Of a DNA stretch of 64,000 bases, positions 31,218-42,659 are shown one piece after another (position 1 is the first letter of the stretch; each line of letters opens with the position of its first letter). Under the pieces are notes generated by a model. That model saw nothing but the letters and a program-made list of their open reading frames with translations, had not been told where the DNA came from and ran no database searches. The position numbers and the translations under genes are program-made. The stretch comes from Steroidobacteraceae bacterium (lineage in GTDB: Bacteria; Pseudomonadota; Gammaproteobacteria; Steroidobacterales; Steroidobacteraceae), in the NCBI GenBank assembly GCA_017853555.1, contig JAFMJH010000011.1:1-64000 (forward strand), given 5' to 3'.

Positions 31218-31586
31218 ATGTTGTCGAACTACCTGCCAGCGCTGATTTTTCTCGTCATCGCGAGTGGTCTCGCGATCGTGCTGCTACTGCTCGGTACCGG
31301 CTTGGGCCGTTACTTTTCGCAGGCACCCGACGACGCTCAAAAACTCTCTCCGTACGAGTGCGGCTTCGATGCGTTCGAAGACTCGCGCATGAAGTTCGAC
31401 GTGCGTTACTACCTCGTCGCCATTTTGTTCATCGTGTTCGATCTCGAGATCGCGTTCCTGTTTCCCTGGGCCGTGGCGCTGAAGTCCATCGGCGGGGCGG
31501 GGCTCGCGGCCATGGGCATTTTTCTCGGCATCTTGATCGTCGGGTTCATCTACGAATGGAAACGGGGAGCCCTGGAGTGGGACTAG
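31218..31586 (+). CDS. nuoA: NADH-quinone oxidoreductase subunit A
   Basis: A 122-aa membrane subunit of complex I with three transmembrane helices. It has the family signature [44 protein letters not shown], with the conserved Cys loop near the quinone site. ATG 31218 gives [14 protein letters not shown], the normal start; a longer TTG-started frame from 31164 is unlikely. TACAAT at 31149-31154 is a possible -10 for the operon, though without a good -35. It overlaps nuoB by 10 bp. Confidence 0.95.
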   Translation: MLSNYLPALIFLVIASGLAIVLLLLGTGLGRYFSQAPDDAQKLSPYECGFDAFEDSRMKFDVRYYLVAILFIVFDLEIAFLFPWAVALKSIGGAGLAAMGIFLGILIVGFIYEWKRGALEWD

Positions 31587-32071
31587 CCGAAGCCACGCCG
31601 CAGGACAGTTTCGCGCAACGCGGCTTTCTGACCACCGGTGTCGACAACCTCGTCAACTGGGCGCGTACCGGCTCGCTGTGGCCCATGACCTTCGGCCTCG
31701 CGTGCTGCGCGGTCGAGATGATGCAGGCCGGTGCCTCGCGCTACGACCTCGACCGCTTCGGCGTCGTGTTTCGTCCGAGTCCGCGGCAGGCGGACGTCAT
31801 GATCGTCGCCGGCACGCTCGTCAATAAAATGGCGCCGGCGCTGCGCAAGGTTTACGACCAGATGCCCGAGCCGCGTTGGGTCATTTCCATGGGTTCGTGT
31901 GCCAACGGTGGTGGCTACTACCACTATTCGTACGCGGTCGTGCGCGGCTGCGATCGCATCGTGCCGGTCGACGTCTACGTGCCAGGCTGTCCGCCGACCG
32001 CCGAAGCTTTGCTGTACGGGATCATCCAGTTGCAGAAGAAGATCGCACGCACCAGCACGGTTGCGCGTTGA
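31577..32071 (+). CDS. nuoB: NADH-quinone oxidoreductase subunit B
   Basis: A 164-aa peripheral subunit that holds cluster N2, the last iron-sulfur centre before quinone. The ligands appear as the tandem CC in [10 protein letters not shown], then [12 protein letters not shown] and [17 protein letters not shown] 31577 overlaps the end of nuoA by 10 bp and follows GGAG; it gives [20 protein letters not shown], as in relatives. The frame is open further upstream but runs through nuoA and the tRNA. Confidence 0.96.
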   Translation: MGLAEATPQDSFAQRGFLTTGVDNLVNWARTGSLWPMTFGLACCAVEMMQAGASRYDLDRFGVVFRPSPRQADVMIVAGTLVNKMAPALRKVYDQMPEPRWVISMGSCANGGGYYHYSYAVVRGCDRIVPVDVYVPGCPPTAEALLYGIIQLQKKIARTSTVAR

Positions 32072-32091
32072 GCGTGAGCGGAGTCGGAATT

Positions 32092-32799
32092 TTGTCAGCC
32101 CACATCGAAGCTCTCTACAACGCGATCGAAGCGAATCTCGCGACGCGCGTACGCCGGGTCGAATCTCTGGCCGACGAGTTGACGCTTGAAGTCGATGCCG
32201 AACACCTGCTCGAGGTCGCGCGCGTACTGCGCGATGCGCCCGAACTGCGATTCGAGACGCTGATCGACAGCTGCGGCGTCGACTATCTGCACTACGGCGA
32301 GTCGGAGTGGAAGACGCTCTCGGCAACCGGTTCCGGATTTTCGCGTGGTGTGGCCCATGGCGCCGCGCCCCATGCCGGCGCGGCGGCCCATCGGCCCGCG
32401 CGTCGTTTCGCGGTGGTTCACCATCTGCTGTCGGTGACGCACAACCGCCGGTTGCGCCTGCGCAGTTTTTGTCCCAGCGACGACGAGCCGGTGATCGATT
32501 CGGTGGTCGGCGTATGGGCCGCGGCGAACTGGTTCGAGCGCGAAGCCTTCGATCTGTTCGGCATTCTCTTCAACGGCCACCCCGATCTGCGTCGCCTCCT
32601 CACCGACTACGGTTTCGTCGGCCACCCATTCCGCAAGGATTTTCCGCTGATCGGCAACGTCGAAGTGCGTTACGACCCCGTCAAGCAGCGCGTCGTTTAC
32701 GAGCCGGTGAGCATCGAGCCGCGCACCCTGGTGCCGCGCGTGATTCGTCATGACAACCGTTATTCGCCCGAGTTGATCGAGCAGGGTCCCGCGAAATGA
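32092..32799 (+). CDS. nuoC: NADH-quinone oxidoreductase subunit C
   Basis: A 235-aa subunit of the hydrophilic arm, with [11 protein letters not shown], the block [40 protein letters not shown] and [14 protein letters not shown] 32092 is chosen because GGAG lies 8 nt upstream; GTG 32074 would add six residues. Between YGESEW and [10 protein letters not shown] there is a low-complexity insert of about 30 residues rich in Gly, Ala and His ([20 protein letters not shown]), longer than the loop usual at this point. It overlaps nuoD by ATGA. Confidence 0.94.
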   Translation: MSAHIEALYNAIEANLATRVRRVESLADELTLEVDAEHLLEVARVLRDAPELRFETLIDSCGVDYLHYGESEWKTLSATGSGFSRGVAHGAAPHAGAAAHRPARRFAVVHHLLSVTHNRRLRLRSFCPSDDEPVIDSVVGVWAAANWFEREAFDLFGILFNGHPDLRRLLTDYGFVGHPFRKDFPLIGNVEVRYDPVKQRVVYEPVSIEPRTLVPRVIRHDNRYSPELIEQGPAK

Positions 32800-34058
32800 G
32801 TTCCACGGCCGAAATTCGTTCGTACACCATGAACTTCGGGCCGCAGCATCCCGCGGCGCACGGCGTATTGCGATTGGTGCTCGAACTCGACGGCGAGGTC
32901 GTGCAGAAAGCCGACCCGCACGTGGGTTTGCTGCACCGTGCGACCGAGAAGCTCGCCGAGTCCAAAGTATTCAATCAGTCGATCGGCTACATGGATCGAC
33001 TCGACTACGTGTCGATGATGTGCAACGAGCACGCCTACGTGATGGCGATCGAGCGTCTGCTCGGCATCGAAGCGCCGATCCGCGCGCAATACATCCGCGT
33101 GATGTTCGACGAGATCACGCGCGTGCTCAACCACCTCATGTGGCTCGGCGCGCACGGCCTCGATATCGGCGCGATGACGGTGTTTTTGTTCGCGTTCCGC
33201 GAACGCGAAGATCTGATGGATTGTTACGAGGCCGTTTCGGGCACGCGCATGCACGCGACCTACTATCGCCCGGGCGGCGTGCATCGCGACTTGCCGCGCG
33301 AGATGCCGCGCTATCAGGCATCCAAGTGGCGCTCGCAGAAAGATGCCGATCGTCTGAACGAAGCGCGCTCGGCAGGGCTCCTCGAATTCATCGAAGATTT
33401 CACCCGCCGTTTCCCGAAAGCGATCGACGAATACGAGACGCTGCTCACCGACAACCGCATCTGGAAGCAGCGCACCGTGAACATCGGCGTGGTGAGCCCC
33501 GAGCGGGCACTGCAGCTCGGGTTCACGGGCCCCATGTTGCGCGGCTCGGGCATCGCCTGGGACTTGCGCAAGAAGCAGCCGTACGAGGTGTACGCGGATC
33601 TCGACTTCGACATTCCGGTGGGCGTGAACGGCGATTGCTACGACCGCTATCTCGTCCGCATCGAAGAACTGCGCCAATCCAATCGCATCATTGCGCAGTG
33701 CGTCGAGTGGCTGAAGAAGAATCCGGGGCCGGTCATGGTCGCCGACGCGAAAGTGCGTCCGCCGCGCCGCGAGAACATGAAGGGCGACATGGAATCGCTC
33801 ATCCATCACTTCAAGTTGATGACCGAAGGCTACTGCGTGCCCGCGGGCGAAACCTATGCCGCCGTCGAAGCGCCCAAAGGCGAATTCGGCATCTATCTCG
33901 TCTCCGATGGAGCGAACAAGCCGTATCGCCTCAAGTGCCGCGCGCCGGGGTTCGCGCATTTGAGCGCGCTCGAAGAAATGGTCACGGGACACATGCTCGC
34001 CGACGTCGTCGCGGTGATCGGCACGCAGGACATCGTGTTCGGGGAGATCGATCGATGA
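32796..34058 (+). CDS. nuoD: NADH-quinone oxidoreductase subunit D
   Basis: A 420-aa (49-kDa type) subunit forming the quinone-binding cavity with NuoB. It begins with [22 protein letters not shown], the loop carrying the quinone-contacting His, and has [27 protein letters not shown] and the C-terminal ending [19 protein letters not shown]. It is not fused to nuoC, unlike in E. coli. ATGA overlaps link it to nuoC upstream and nuoE downstream. Confidence 0.97.
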   Translation: MSSTAEIRSYTMNFGPQHPAAHGVLRLVLELDGEVVQKADPHVGLLHRATEKLAESKVFNQSIGYMDRLDYVSMMCNEHAYVMAIERLLGIEAPIRAQYIRVMFDEITRVLNHLMWLGAHGLDIGAMTVFLFAFREREDLMDCYEAVSGTRMHATYYRPGGVHRDLPREMPRYQASKWRSQKDADRLNEARSAGLLEFIEDFTRRFPKAIDEYETLLTDNRIWKQRTVNIGVVSPERALQLGFTGPMLRGSGIAWDLRKKQPYEVYADLDFDIPVGVNGDCYDRYLVRIEELRQSNRIIAQCVEWLKKNPGPVMVADAKVRPPRRENMKGDMESLIHHFKLMTEGYCVPAGETYAAVEAPKGEFGIYLVSDGANKPYRLKCRAPGFAHLSALEEMVTGHMLADVVAVIGTQDIVFGEIDR

Positions 34059-34603
34059 GCGCTCAAGAAGGCGTGCCGACCAGCGACGGTCAGCGTTTCC
34101 TGCCCGGTGACGGGCCGCACGTGGCGCTGCTCGCGGCGCACACCCGGCACGAGATCGACGGTTGGATCGCGCGCTTTCCCGCCGGCCGTCAGCGTTCGGC
34201 GACGTTGTCGGCGCTGCGTTTCGTGCAGGAACAGAACCAGGGATTCCTCACCGAAGAATTGATGACCGCCGTCGCCGAATATCTGCGTTTGCCGCCGATC
34301 CAGGTGTTCGAAGTCGCCTCCTTCTATTCGATGTTCGAGACCCATCGCTGCGGTCGGCATCACGTGTCGGTGTGCACCAACATCAGCTGCTGGTTGAACG
34401 GCGCCGAAGAGGTGCTGGCGCATTGCGAACGCAAGCTCGGCATCAAGGTCGGCGAGAGCACGCCTGACGGTCGCATCTTCCTCAAAAAGGAAGAAGAGTG
34501 TCTCGCCGCCTGCACCGGCGCGCCGATGATGATGGTCGATCACGAATTTCACGAGCATCTGACGGCCGAGAAGGTCGACAAGATTCTCGACGACTTGAAG
34601 TGA
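34055..34603 (+). CDS. nuoE: NADH-quinone oxidoreductase subunit E
   Basis: A 182-aa subunit with a thioredoxin-like [2Fe-2S] domain (cluster N1a). The cysteine ligands lie in [16 protein letters not shown] and [13 protein letters not shown]. Upstream helices ([26 protein letters not shown]) are typical. Start ATG 34055 overlaps the nuoD stop by four bases. The N-terminal ~30 residues ([18 protein letters not shown]) are variable. Confidence 0.95.
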   Translation: MSAQEGVPTSDGQRFLPGDGPHVALLAAHTRHEIDGWIARFPAGRQRSATLSALRFVQEQNQGFLTEELMTAVAEYLRLPPIQVFEVASFYSMFETHRCGRHHVSVCTNISCWLNGAEEVLAHCERKLGIKVGESTPDGRIFLKKEEECLAACTGAPMMMVDHEFHEHLTAEKVDKILDDLK

Positions 34604-34613
34604 GCTCAAACGC

Positions 34614-35936
34614 ATGACTTCCGCATTCGAGACTTGGCGCGATCGCATGAACCTCGTGGTGTTCGAGTCGCTCGGCATGGAGCGCTCTTGGACCCTCGAG
34701 AGCTACCTCAAGATCGGCGGCTACTCGTCGTGGAAGGACATCCTCGCCGGCAAAATGACCCGCGAGCAGGTGATCGACGCCGTCAAGGCGAGCGGCTTGC
34801 GCGGTCGCGGCGGTGCGGGCTTTCCGACCGGCACGAAGTGGAGCTTCATGCCGCGCAACGCACCCGGTCAAAAGTATGCGGTGTGCAATTCGGACGAAAG
34901 CGAGCCGGGCACCTGTCACGATCGCGACATTCTGCGTTTCAATCCGCATGCGCTCGTCGAGGGCATGGCGATCGGCGGCTACGCGATGGGTGCGACCGTC
35001 GGCTACAACTACATCCGCGGCGAGTTCCTCGGCGAGCCCGTGCCGCGTTTCGAAGCGGCGGTGCAAGAGGCCTATGCGGCCGGCTTGCTCGGCAAGAACG
35101 TGCAAGGCTCCGGCATCGATTTCGATCTGTACACCTTCGTCGGCGCCGGGGCGTACATCTGCGGTGAAGAGACCGCACTGCTCAATTCGCTCGAAGGCAT
35201 GCAGGGCAAGCCGCGCTTCAAGCCGCCGTTCCCCGCTGCCTTCGGTCTCTACGGCAAACCGACCACGATCAACAACACGCAAAGCTATGCGTCGGTGCCG
35301 ACCATTCTGCGCAAGGGTCCCGAGTGGTTCGCGAAACTCGGCACCACGAACGCCGGCGGCACGGTGATCTTCTCCGTCACCGGACACGTGGCGAAGGCGG
35401 GCAACTACGAGTTGCCGCTCGGCATTCCCTTCAAAGATCTGCTCGAGATCGCCGGCGGCATCCGCGGCGGCCGCAAGTTGAAGGCCGTGATCCCCGGTGG
35501 TTCTTCGGTGAAGGTCGTGCCCGGCGAGCAGATGCTCGGCGTCAACATGGATTACGACTCGCTGCGCGCCGTCGGCTCGTCGGTCGGTTCTGCGGCCGTG
35601 ATCGTCATGGACGAAACGACCTGCATGGTGCGTGCGCTCGAGCGCTTGTCGCGCTTTTACAAATCCGAATCCTGCGGACAGTGCACGCCGTGTCGCGAAG
35701 GCACGGGTTGGATGAATCGCGTCCTCAAGCGCATCGTCGCGGGAGAGGGGCGCATGGACGATCTGCAATTGTTGGTCGACGTGGCCGGACGCATCGAAGG
35801 GCATACCATCTGCGCGCTCGGCGATGCGGCGGCGTGGCCGGTACAAAGCTTTCTCAAGCACTACCGTCACGAATTCGAATACATGATCCAGCACGGCGGC
35901 CGTAGTCTCGTCGACGGACGCCGGGAGGCGGCGTAA
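34614..35936 (+). CDS. nuoF: NADH-quinone oxidoreductase subunit F
   Basis: A 440-aa subunit that binds NADH and FMN and carries cluster N3. The NADH/FMN region has [15 protein letters not shown] and [19 protein letters not shown]; the [4Fe-4S] ligands are in [14 protein letters not shown] and [16 protein letters not shown]. Electrons pass from here to NuoE and NuoG. It lies 10 bp after nuoE and 11 bp before nuoG. Confidence 0.97.
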   Translation: MTSAFETWRDRMNLVVFESLGMERSWTLESYLKIGGYSSWKDILAGKMTREQVIDAVKASGLRGRGGAGFPTGTKWSFMPRNAPGQKYAVCNSDESEPGTCHDRDILRFNPHALVEGMAIGGYAMGATVGYNYIRGEFLGEPVPRFEAAVQEAYAAGLLGKNVQGSGIDFDLYTFVGAGAYICGEETALLNSLEGMQGKPRFKPPFPAAFGLYGKPTTINNTQSYASVPTILRKGPEWFAKLGTTNAGGTVIFSVTGHVAKAGNYELPLGIPFKDLLEIAGGIRGGRKLKAVIPGGSSVKVVPGEQMLGVNMDYDSLRAVGSSVGSAAVIVMDETTCMVRALERLSRFYKSESCGQCTPCREGTGWMNRVLKRIVAGEGRMDDLQLLVDVAGRIEGHTICALGDAAAWPVQSFLKHYRHEFEYMIQHGGRSLVDGRREAA

Positions 35937-35947
35937 GCCGCGCGCAC

Positions 35948-38128
35948 ATGGCAGCGAATCCTCAAGAAGATCTGATCAACGTCGAAGTCGACGGCGTCGC
36001 CGTCAAAGCCCGCAAGGGCGCGATGATCATCCACGTCACCGATGCGCACGGCGCGTACGTGCCGCGATTCTGCTATCACGACAAGCTGCCGGTCGCGGCC
36101 AACTGTCGCATGTGCCTCGTCGAGGTCGAGAAGGCGCCGAAGCCCTTGCCGGCATGTGCGACGCCGGTCGCCGAAGGCATGAAGATTTTCACCCGCTCGA
36201 AGGCGGCCATCGGTGCGCAGAAAGCGACCATGGAATTCCTGCTCATCAACCACCCGCTCGATTGTCCGATTTGCGATCAGGGCGGCGAGTGCGAACTGCA
36301 GGATCTCGCGCTCGGTTTCGGGCGTGACATCGCGCGCTTCAACGAGCGCAAGCGCATCGTCAAAGACAAAGATCTCGGGCCGCTGATCTCCACCGACATG
36401 ACGCGCTGCATCCATTGCACGCGCTGCGTTCGGTTCGGTCAGGACATCGCCGGCATCCAGGAGCTCGGCACCACCGGTCGCGGCGAGAACACCGAGATCG
36501 GCACGTACATCGAAAAGAGCGTCGAGCACGAGTTGTCGGGCAACATCATCGATCTTTGTCCGGTCGGCGCGCTCAATTCGAAGCCCTTCCGTTACCAGGG
36601 GCGTTCCTGGGAGATGACGCAGGTGTCGTTGGTGTCGCCGCACGACGGCATGGGCACCAATCTTTTCGGACACGTGTTGCGCGGCAAGCTCAAGCGCGTC
36701 GTGCCGCGCGCGAACGATGCCGTCAACGAAACCTGGATCGCCGATCGCGACCGCTTCAGTTACGAGGCGGTGAACGGCGAAGATCGCTTGACCACGCCCA
36801 TGCTGCGCACCGAGGCCGGTTGGCGCGTGGCGAGCTGGGAAGAGGCGCTGCTCGCGGCAGCACGCGGTCTGAAGGCGGCGGGACCGAACCTCGGCGTACT
36901 CGTGCAGCCTTCGGCCACCACCGAAGAAGCGTATCTCGCGGCGCGACTTGCGCGAGAACTCGGTTCGAACCACATCGACCACCGTCTGCGTCAACGTGAT
37001 TTCCGTGATGCGAGCGCCGATCCGCGCGCGCCGGAGCTCGGTCGTTCGCTCGAGAGCGTCGATGGTTTGTCGGGTCTGCTGGTCATCGGTTCGCATCTGC
37101 GCGCCGAGCTGCCGCTGCTCGCGCATCGCGTACGCAAGGCGGTCACTCGCGCCGGCGCGCGCGTCGCGTTCCTCGACGCCGTGCCACGCGATTATCTGTT
37201 CCCGGTTGCGGCGCAACTCGCCGTGACGCCCTCGCAGTGGGTGGCCGAACTTGCAGGCGTGCTCGCGGCGGTCGCCGAGGCGAGCGGCACACCCGTGGCG
37301 CCGCAGTTCGCCGCGCTCGTGGGCGCGACGAAGATTTCCGCGGCACATCGCGCCTGCGCTGAGGCTTTGCGCAACGGTACGCAGCGCGCGGTTTGGTTGG
37401 GTGCACTGGCGACGCGTCATTCGGCCTATGCCGATCTGCGTGCGCTCGGCGCCGAGATCGCCCGCATGGGCGGCGCGACGTTCGGCGTGCTTGCCGAAGG
37501 TGGCAACGCCGCAGGCGCTTGGCTCGCCGGTGCGGTGCCGCATCGGCAGGCGGCAGGCGTCGCCACCACCGGCGGGCGCGATGCACAGGCGATGCTCGCG
37601 GAGCCTTTGCGTGCCTATCTGACCGTCGGGCCGATCGAGGCGGGCGACTTTGCCGATCCGGCGCTCGCGCACCGCGCCTTTGCGGGCGCCGCCTGTGTCG
37701 TGGCGTTGACGCCGTTCGTCACCGACGAACTGCGCGCGCAGGCGCACGTGTTGTTGCCGATCGCGACCTTTGCCGAAACGTCCGGTACGTTCGTGAATCT
37801 CGAAGGTCGTTTCCAGTCATTCACGGCTGCGGCCAAAGCCCCGGGCGAGACGCGTCCGGGCTGGAAAGTATTGCGCGTGCTCGGCAATGCGGTCGATGCG
37901 GTCGGTTTCGACTATCAAAGTTCGGAAGACGTGCGTGTCGAACTCGAGCAGGCCTTGGTCGCTGCGGGGATCGCGGCGCAGTTCGCGACCTCGCATGGCG
38001 TCGCGGCGGCCGGCTCGAGTGCGACCACTGACGACGTGCCCATGTACGCCGTCGATGCGTTGGTCAGACGCTCGCCGGCACTGCAGGCCACGCTGATCGC
38101 GCGTCAGGGCGCGCAGGGAGCGGCCTGA
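35948..38128 (+). CDS. nuoG: NADH-quinone oxidoreductase subunit G
   Basis: A 726-aa iron-sulfur subunit. The N-terminal ferredoxin domain has [22 protein letters not shown] and later PACATPV (N1b). [18 protein letters not shown] supplies the His/Cys ligands of N5, and [13 protein letters not shown] with CPVGAL gives N4. The C-terminal molybdopterin-oxidoreductase-like domain (from about 220) is shorter and more Ala-rich than in E. coli and has lost catalytic function in the family. The stop and the nuoH start share one base (TGATG). Confidence 0.95.
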   Translation: MAANPQEDLINVEVDGVAVKARKGAMIIHVTDAHGAYVPRFCYHDKLPVAANCRMCLVEVEKAPKPLPACATPVAEGMKIFTRSKAAIGAQKATMEFLLINHPLDCPICDQGGECELQDLALGFGRDIARFNERKRIVKDKDLGPLISTDMTRCIHCTRCVRFGQDIAGIQELGTTGRGENTEIGTYIEKSVEHELSGNIIDLCPVGALNSKPFRYQGRSWEMTQVSLVSPHDGMGTNLFGHVLRGKLKRVVPRANDAVNETWIADRDRFSYEAVNGEDRLTTPMLRTEAGWRVASWEEALLAAARGLKAAGPNLGVLVQPSATTEEAYLAARLARELGSNHIDHRLRQRDFRDASADPRAPELGRSLESVDGLSGLLVIGSHLRAELPLLAHRVRKAVTRAGARVAFLDAVPRDYLFPVAAQLAVTPSQWVAELAGVLAAVAEASGTPVAPQFAALVGATKISAAHRACAEALRNGTQRAVWLGALATRHSAYADLRALGAEIARMGGATFGVLAEGGNAAGAWLAGAVPHRQAAGVATTGGRDAQAMLAEPLRAYLTVGPIEAGDFADPALAHRAFAGAACVVALTPFVTDELRAQAHVLLPIATFAETSGTFVNLEGRFQSFTAAAKAPGETRPGWKVLRVLGNAVDAVGFDYQSSEDVRVELEQALVAAGIAAQFATSHGVAAAGSSATTDDVPMYAVDALVRRSPALQATLIARQGAQGAA

Positions 38129-39198
38129 TGGACCTCATCGAGCGCAACGTGCTGACGCTTTGGGCCGGATTGCCCGATTACCTGCGCTCGACGATCTGGA
38201 TTCTGATCGTCACCGTGGCGGTGATTTTGTCGGTGGCGTTCACCACGCTCTGGGAGCGCAAGGTGATCGGCTGGATGCAGCTGCGCAAAGGCCCCAATCG
38301 CGTCGGCAGCGTGTTCGGTCTCATCCCGGGCATCTTTCAACCGTTCGCCGACGTCATCAAATTGCTGGTCAAAGAAGTCGTCGTTCCGAGCCAGGCCAAC
38401 AAGGCTCTGTTCCGGATCGCCCCGGCGATCACGCTGATCCCGGCGTTCGCGACCTGGGCGGTGATGCCGCTCGATCCGTCGCTCGTCATCGCCGATCTCG
38501 ATGCGGGCTTGCTGTACGTGTTGTCGCTGACCTCGGTCGGCGTGTACGGCGTGATCCTCGCCGGCTGGGCGTCGAATTCCAAATACGCCTTCCTGGGTGC
38601 GATGCGCTCGGCCGCGCAGATCGTCGCCTATGAAATCGCCATGGGTTTCGCGCTGGTGGGCGTGGTCATGGCCGCCGGCACGCTCAATCTCGGCGACATC
38701 GTGCGCGCGCAGGCGGGCGGCGTCAGTCAATGGTTTTTGATCTGGCTGTTCCCGCTGTTCGTCGTGTATCTCATCGCCGGCGTCGCCGAAACCAATCGTG
38801 CGCCTTTCGACGTGGCCGAGGGCGAGTCGGAAATCGTCGCGGGCTTCCACGTCGAATATTCGGGCATCGCGTTCGCGCTGTTTTTCCTGGCCGAATACGC
38901 GAACATGATCCTCATCGCGACTCTCACCGCGGTGTTCTTCCTCGGTGGCTGGTTGAGCCCCTTCGAGGGCGTGCTGCCGGCCGGTCACTTCCTCGCGCAG
39001 CCGGGCTTTCACTGGTTGTTCGTCAAATTGTTTTTCTTCCTGACCTGTTTCATGTGGTACCGCGCGACGTTCCCGCGTTATCGCTACGACCAGATCATGC
39101 GCCTCGGCTGGAAAGTGCTGATTCCGGTCACGCTGGTGTGGATCGCGGTCGAAGCCGCGCTGGTTCATTTCGGCATCGGACCGTGGAGCACGCCCTGA
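38128..39198 (+). CDS. nuoH: NADH-quinone oxidoreductase subunit H
   Basis: A 356-aa membrane subunit with eight or more transmembrane helices that links the quinone chamber to the proton pumps. Signatures are [32 protein letters not shown], and [27 protein letters not shown] with its conserved acidic residues. It shares single-base stop/start overlaps with nuoG and nuoI. Confidence 0.97.
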   Translation: MDLIERNVLTLWAGLPDYLRSTIWILIVTVAVILSVAFTTLWERKVIGWMQLRKGPNRVGSVFGLIPGIFQPFADVIKLLVKEVVVPSQANKALFRIAPAITLIPAFATWAVMPLDPSLVIADLDAGLLYVLSLTSVGVYGVILAGWASNSKYAFLGAMRSAAQIVAYEIAMGFALVGVVMAAGTLNLGDIVRAQAGGVSQWFLIWLFPLFVVYLIAGVAETNRAPFDVAEGESEIVAGFHVEYSGIAFALFFLAEYANMILIATLTAVFFLGGWLSPFEGVLPAGHFLAQPGFHWLFVKLFFFLTCFMWYRATFPRYRYDQIMRLGWKVLIPVTLVWIAVEAALVHFGIGPWSTP

Positions 39199-39677
39199 TG
39201 CGTAGTCTCGTCAAAACGTTTCTGCTCACCGAGTTGCTGGTCGGCCTGTCGGTCACGGCGCGTTCGCTGTTCCGCAAGAAGGTCACCGTCAACTACCCGG
39301 AAGAGAAGACCCCGCAGTCGCCGCGCTTTCGCGGGTTGCACGCGCTGCGTCGCTACGCGAACGGCGAAGAGCGCTGCATCGCCTGCAAGTTGTGCGAGGC
39401 GGTCTGCCCGGCGCTCGCGATCACCATCGAGTCCGACGTCGCGCCGAACGGCACGCGCCGCACCACGCGCTACGACATCGATCTCTTCAAGTGCATCTAT
39501 TGCGGGTTTTGCGAAGAAGCCTGCCCGGTGGACGCCATCGTCGAGACGCGCATCCACGAATACCACATGGAAAACCGCGGCGAGAACATCATGAGCAAAG
39601 ACAAGTTGCTCGCCGTCGGTGAACGTTACGAAGCGCTGATCACCGCCGACAAGTCGGCGGATGCGCCGTACCGCTAG
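39198..39677 (+). CDS. nuoI: NADH-quinone oxidoreductase subunit I
   Basis: A 159-aa subunit with two [4Fe-4S] clusters, N6a and N6b, bound by [12 protein letters not shown] and [12 protein letters not shown]. An amphipathic N-terminal helix ([27 protein letters not shown]) anchors it to the membrane arm, and [21 protein letters not shown] is typical of proteobacteria. ATG 39198 shares the A of the nuoH stop (TGATG). Confidence 0.96.
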   Translation: MRSLVKTFLLTELLVGLSVTARSLFRKKVTVNYPEEKTPQSPRFRGLHALRRYANGEERCIACKLCEAVCPALAITIESDVAPNGTRRTTRYDIDLFKCIYCGFCEEACPVDAIVETRIHEYHMENRGENIMSKDKLLAVGERYEALITADKSADAPYR

Positions 39678-39691
39678 GACGAGGGCAGGTC

Positions 39692-40309
39692 GTGTTGGTT
39701 CAAATTCTGTTCTACGGCTTCTCGCTGTTGCTGATCGCCGCCGCGCTCGGGGTGATCGTCACGCGCAATCCGGTGCACTCGGCGCTGTGCCTCGTGGTGG
39801 CCTTCTTCACGAGTGCGGCGCTTTGGTTGCTGATCGAAGCCGAGTTTCTGGCCATCGTGCTCGTGCTCGTCTACGTCGGCGCGGTGATGGTGCTGTTTTT
39901 GTTCGTCGTGATGATGCTCGACATCAACGTCGAAGAAGTCCGCAAGGGCTTCACCCGTCACGCCTGGGTCGGTTGGGTCGCCGCGTTCGTCGTGATTGCG
40001 CAGATCGTGGGCGTCTACTGGTTCAAAGGTCTCGGCATCGATGCGACCGTGGGTGCAGCGCCGCTGCCCGAGGGTTACAGCAACACCCGCGCGCTCGGCG
40101 AAGTGCTCTACACCCAGTACGTCTACCCGTTCGAGCTCGCCGCCGTGCTGTTGCTGGTGGCGATCGTCGCGGCGATTGCGCTGACGATGCGCCGTCGTCC
40201 GGGACTCAAGGCGCAGGACGTCGCCAAGCAAGTGGCGGTGCGTCGCGAAGATCGCGTGCGGCTCGTCAAGATGCCGGCCGAGCGTCGTGACGAGGGGAGT
40301 GCGCCATGA
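39692..40309 (+). CDS. nuoJ: NADH-quinone oxidoreductase subunit J
   Basis: A 205-aa membrane subunit with five transmembrane helices. TM3 contains [26 protein letters not shown], the conserved segment with the pi-bulge region. The C-terminal tail after the last helix is long and basic ([27 protein letters not shown]). GTG 39692 follows GAGGGCAGGTC. It overlaps nuoK by four bases. Confidence 0.95.
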   Translation: MLVQILFYGFSLLLIAAALGVIVTRNPVHSALCLVVAFFTSAALWLLIEAEFLAIVLVLVYVGAVMVLFLFVVMMLDINVEEVRKGFTRHAWVGWVAAFVVIAQIVGVYWFKGLGIDATVGAAPLPEGYSNTRALGEVLYTQYVYPFELAAVLLLVAIVAAIALTMRRRPGLKAQDVAKQVAVRREDRVRLVKMPAERRDEGSAP

Positions 40310-40611
40310 TCACTTTGCAGCACATGCTGACCCTCTCGGGCATCCTGTTCGCCTTGGCGGTCGCCGGGATTTTCATCAACCGCAAGAACGTGATCCTGCT
40401 TCTGATGTGCATCGAGTTGATGTTGCTCGCGGTGAATTTCAGTTTCGTGTCGTTCTCGCGCTTTCTCGGCAATCTCGATGGTCAGGTGTTCGTGTTTTTC
40501 GTGCTGACCGTCGCCGCCGCCGAATCGGCCATCGGGCTCGCCATTCTGGTCGTGCTGTTCCGTGAGCGTCGCAGCATCAACGTCGAAGATCTCGACACGC
40601 TGAAGGGCTGA
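40306..40611 (+). CDS. nuoK: NADH-quinone oxidoreductase subunit K
   Basis: A 101-aa membrane subunit with three helices, related to MrpC. It has [24 protein letters not shown], including the conserved membrane Glu of the proton path, and [22 protein letters not shown] with the second Glu. ATG 40306 overlaps the nuoJ stop. Confidence 0.96.
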   Translation: MITLQHMLTLSGILFALAVAGIFINRKNVILLLMCIELMLLAVNFSFVSFSRFLGNLDGQVFVFFVLTVAAAESAIGLAILVVLFRERRSINVEDLDTLKG

Positions 40612-40613
40612 GC

Positions 40614-42647
40614 ATGATGAATCCCAACACCTTGCTCGCCATTCCCTTGCTGCCGCTGGCAGCGGCCGTGCTCGCCGGTCTCTTCGGGCGCTGGATCGGG
40701 CGTACCGGTGCGCACGTGGTCACCATCCTCGCGGTCGGCGCGGCGTTCGTGTTGTCGGCGAGCGTGGCGAGCGGTTTGTTGTCGGGTGAGACGGCGCCGT
40801 ACAACGGTGCGGTGTACACGTGGTTGGTGAGCGACGGCATCCGGATGGAAGTCGGGTTCCTCGTCGATCAGTTGTCCGTGCTCATGATGTGCGTCGTGAC
40901 CTTCGTGTCGTTGTGCGTGCACATCTACACGATCGGTTACATGCACGAAGATCCGGGTTACCAGCGGTTCTTCTCCTACATTTCCCTGTTCACCTTCGCG
41001 ATGCTGATGCTCGTGATGTCGAACAACTTCATGCAGTTGTTCTTCGGTTGGGAGGCGGTCGGCGTCGTCTCCTACCTGCTGATCGGCTTTTGGTACACGC
41101 GCCCGAGCGCGATCTTCGCCAACATGAAGGCGTTTCTGGTGAATCGCGTCGGTGACTTCGGCTTCGTGCTCGGCATCGCGGGTGTCGTCTATTTCACAGG
41201 TTCGCTCGACTATCGCGATGCGTTCGCCGCGGGCCCCGAAATCGCCGCGGCCAAGATCGCGCTCACGAGCGGCACCAGCGTCTCGGCGATCACTCTGGTG
41301 TGCATCTGTCTGTTCATCGGCGCCATGGGCAAGTCGGCGCAGGTGCCGTTGCATGTCTGGTTGCCCGACTCGATGGAAGGCCCGACACCGATTTCGGCGC
41401 TGATCCATGCGGCGACCATGGTCACCGCCGGCATCTTCATGGTGGCGCGTCTGTCGCCGTTGTTCGAACTGTCGGAGACGGCGCTGACCTTCATCCTCGT
41501 GATCGGCGCGACCACCGCGCTGTTCATGGGCTTTCTCGGCGTCATCAACAACGACATCAAGCGTGTCGTGGCGTATTCGACCTTGTCGCAACTCGGTTAC
41601 ATGACGGTGGCGCTAGGCGTGTCGGCCTATGGCGCGGCGATCTTCCATTTGATGACTCACGCGTTCTTCAAAGCGTTGCTGTTCCTCGCCGCCGGCTCCG
41701 TCATCATCGGCATGCATCACGAGCAGGACATGCGCAAAATGGGCGGGCTCGCCAAAGTCATGCCGATCACCGCCGTGACCTGCTGGATCGGTGCGCTCGC
41801 GCTGATCGGCACGCCGTTGTTCTCGGGCTTCTATTCCAAAGATTTCATCATCGAGGCCGTGGCCGAGTCGCATCGTGCCGGCGCCGGCTATGCATACTTC
41901 TGCGTGCTCGCCGGCGTGTTCATCACCGCGCTCTACACCTTCCGCATGGTGTTCATGACCTTCCACGGTGCTCCGCGTTGGGGGCAGGGCGCGGTCGCCG
42001 CGCATGCGCACGACGACTCTGCGCACGACGATCACTCCCACGACCACGACCACGGTCACGGTCACGGCGGTACGCCGCACGAGAGTCCGTGGGTGGTGAC
42101 CTTGCCGCTGATCCTGCTCGCGATTCCGTCCGTGTTGATCGGTGCCTACACCGTGGGGCCCGTGTTGTTCGGCGGCTATTTCGGGGATGCGATCCGCGTG
42201 CTGCCGGCCAATGACGTGCTCGGCGAGTTGTCGCACCACTTCCACGATCCGTTCAGCTTCGCGCTCGAGGCGGTCGGTCACCCGCCGTTCTGGCTCGCGC
42301 TCGCCGGCGTCGTCAGCGCCTGGTTCGTGTTCCTGCGCAATCCGCAGATCGCCGACGCTTTCGCCGCGCGGCTCGCGTCGCTGCGCCGCGTGCTCGAGCA
42401 AAAGTATTACTTCGACTGGTTCAACGAACACGTCATCGCCGCCGGCACGCGCGCGCTCGGTCGCGGCTTCTGGAAGTTCGGCGATCAGACGGTGATCGAC
42501 GGGGCGATCGTGAACGGCTCGGCGCGCGTGGTCGGCGCCTTGGCGGCACGCATGCGACTTTTGCAAACGGGCTTTCTGTATTCCTACGCGTTCTGGATGG
42601 TGATCGGCCTGGCAGTGTTGCTCGGCTGGTTCCTGGTGCGCGGCTGA
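40614..42647 (+). CDS. nuoL: NADH-quinone oxidoreductase subunit L
   Basis: A 677-aa antiporter-like proton pump at the far end of the membrane arm, with about 16 helices and the long lateral helix near the C-terminus. Motifs include FFGWEAVGVVSYLLIGFWYTRPSA, the channel segment MGKSAQVPLHVWLPDSMEGPTPISALIHAATMV and KRVVAYSTLSQLGYM. A cytoplasm- or periplasm-facing loop near residues 463-490 is very rich in His and Asp (HDDHSHDHDHGHGHGG), a feature that could bind metal ions but is not needed for function in relatives. It starts 2 bp after nuoK. Confidence 0.97.
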   Translation: MMNPNTLLAIPLLPLAAAVLAGLFGRWIGRTGAHVVTILAVGAAFVLSASVASGLLSGETAPYNGAVYTWLVSDGIRMEVGFLVDQLSVLMMCVVTFVSLCVHIYTIGYMHEDPGYQRFFSYISLFTFAMLMLVMSNNFMQLFFGWEAVGVVSYLLIGFWYTRPSAIFANMKAFLVNRVGDFGFVLGIAGVVYFTGSLDYRDAFAAGPEIAAAKIALTSGTSVSAITLVCICLFIGAMGKSAQVPLHVWLPDSMEGPTPISALIHAATMVTAGIFMVARLSPLFELSETALTFILVIGATTALFMGFLGVINNDIKRVVAYSTLSQLGYMTVALGVSAYGAAIFHLMTHAFFKALLFLAAGSVIIGMHHEQDMRKMGGLAKVMPITAVTCWIGALALIGTPLFSGFYSKDFIIEAVAESHRAGAGYAYFCVLAGVFITALYTFRMVFMTFHGAPRWGQGAVAAHAHDDSAHDDHSHDHDHGHGHGGTPHESPWVVTLPLILLAIPSVLIGAYTVGPVLFGGYFGDAIRVLPANDVLGELSHHFHDPFSFALEAVGHPPFWLALAGVVSAWFVFLRNPQIADAFAARLASLRRVLEQKYYFDWFNEHVIAAGTRALGRGFWKFGDQTVIDGAIVNGSARVVGALAARMRLLQTGFLYSYAFWMVIGLAVLLGWFLVRG

Positions 42648-42659
42648 GGCCCTCGACCG

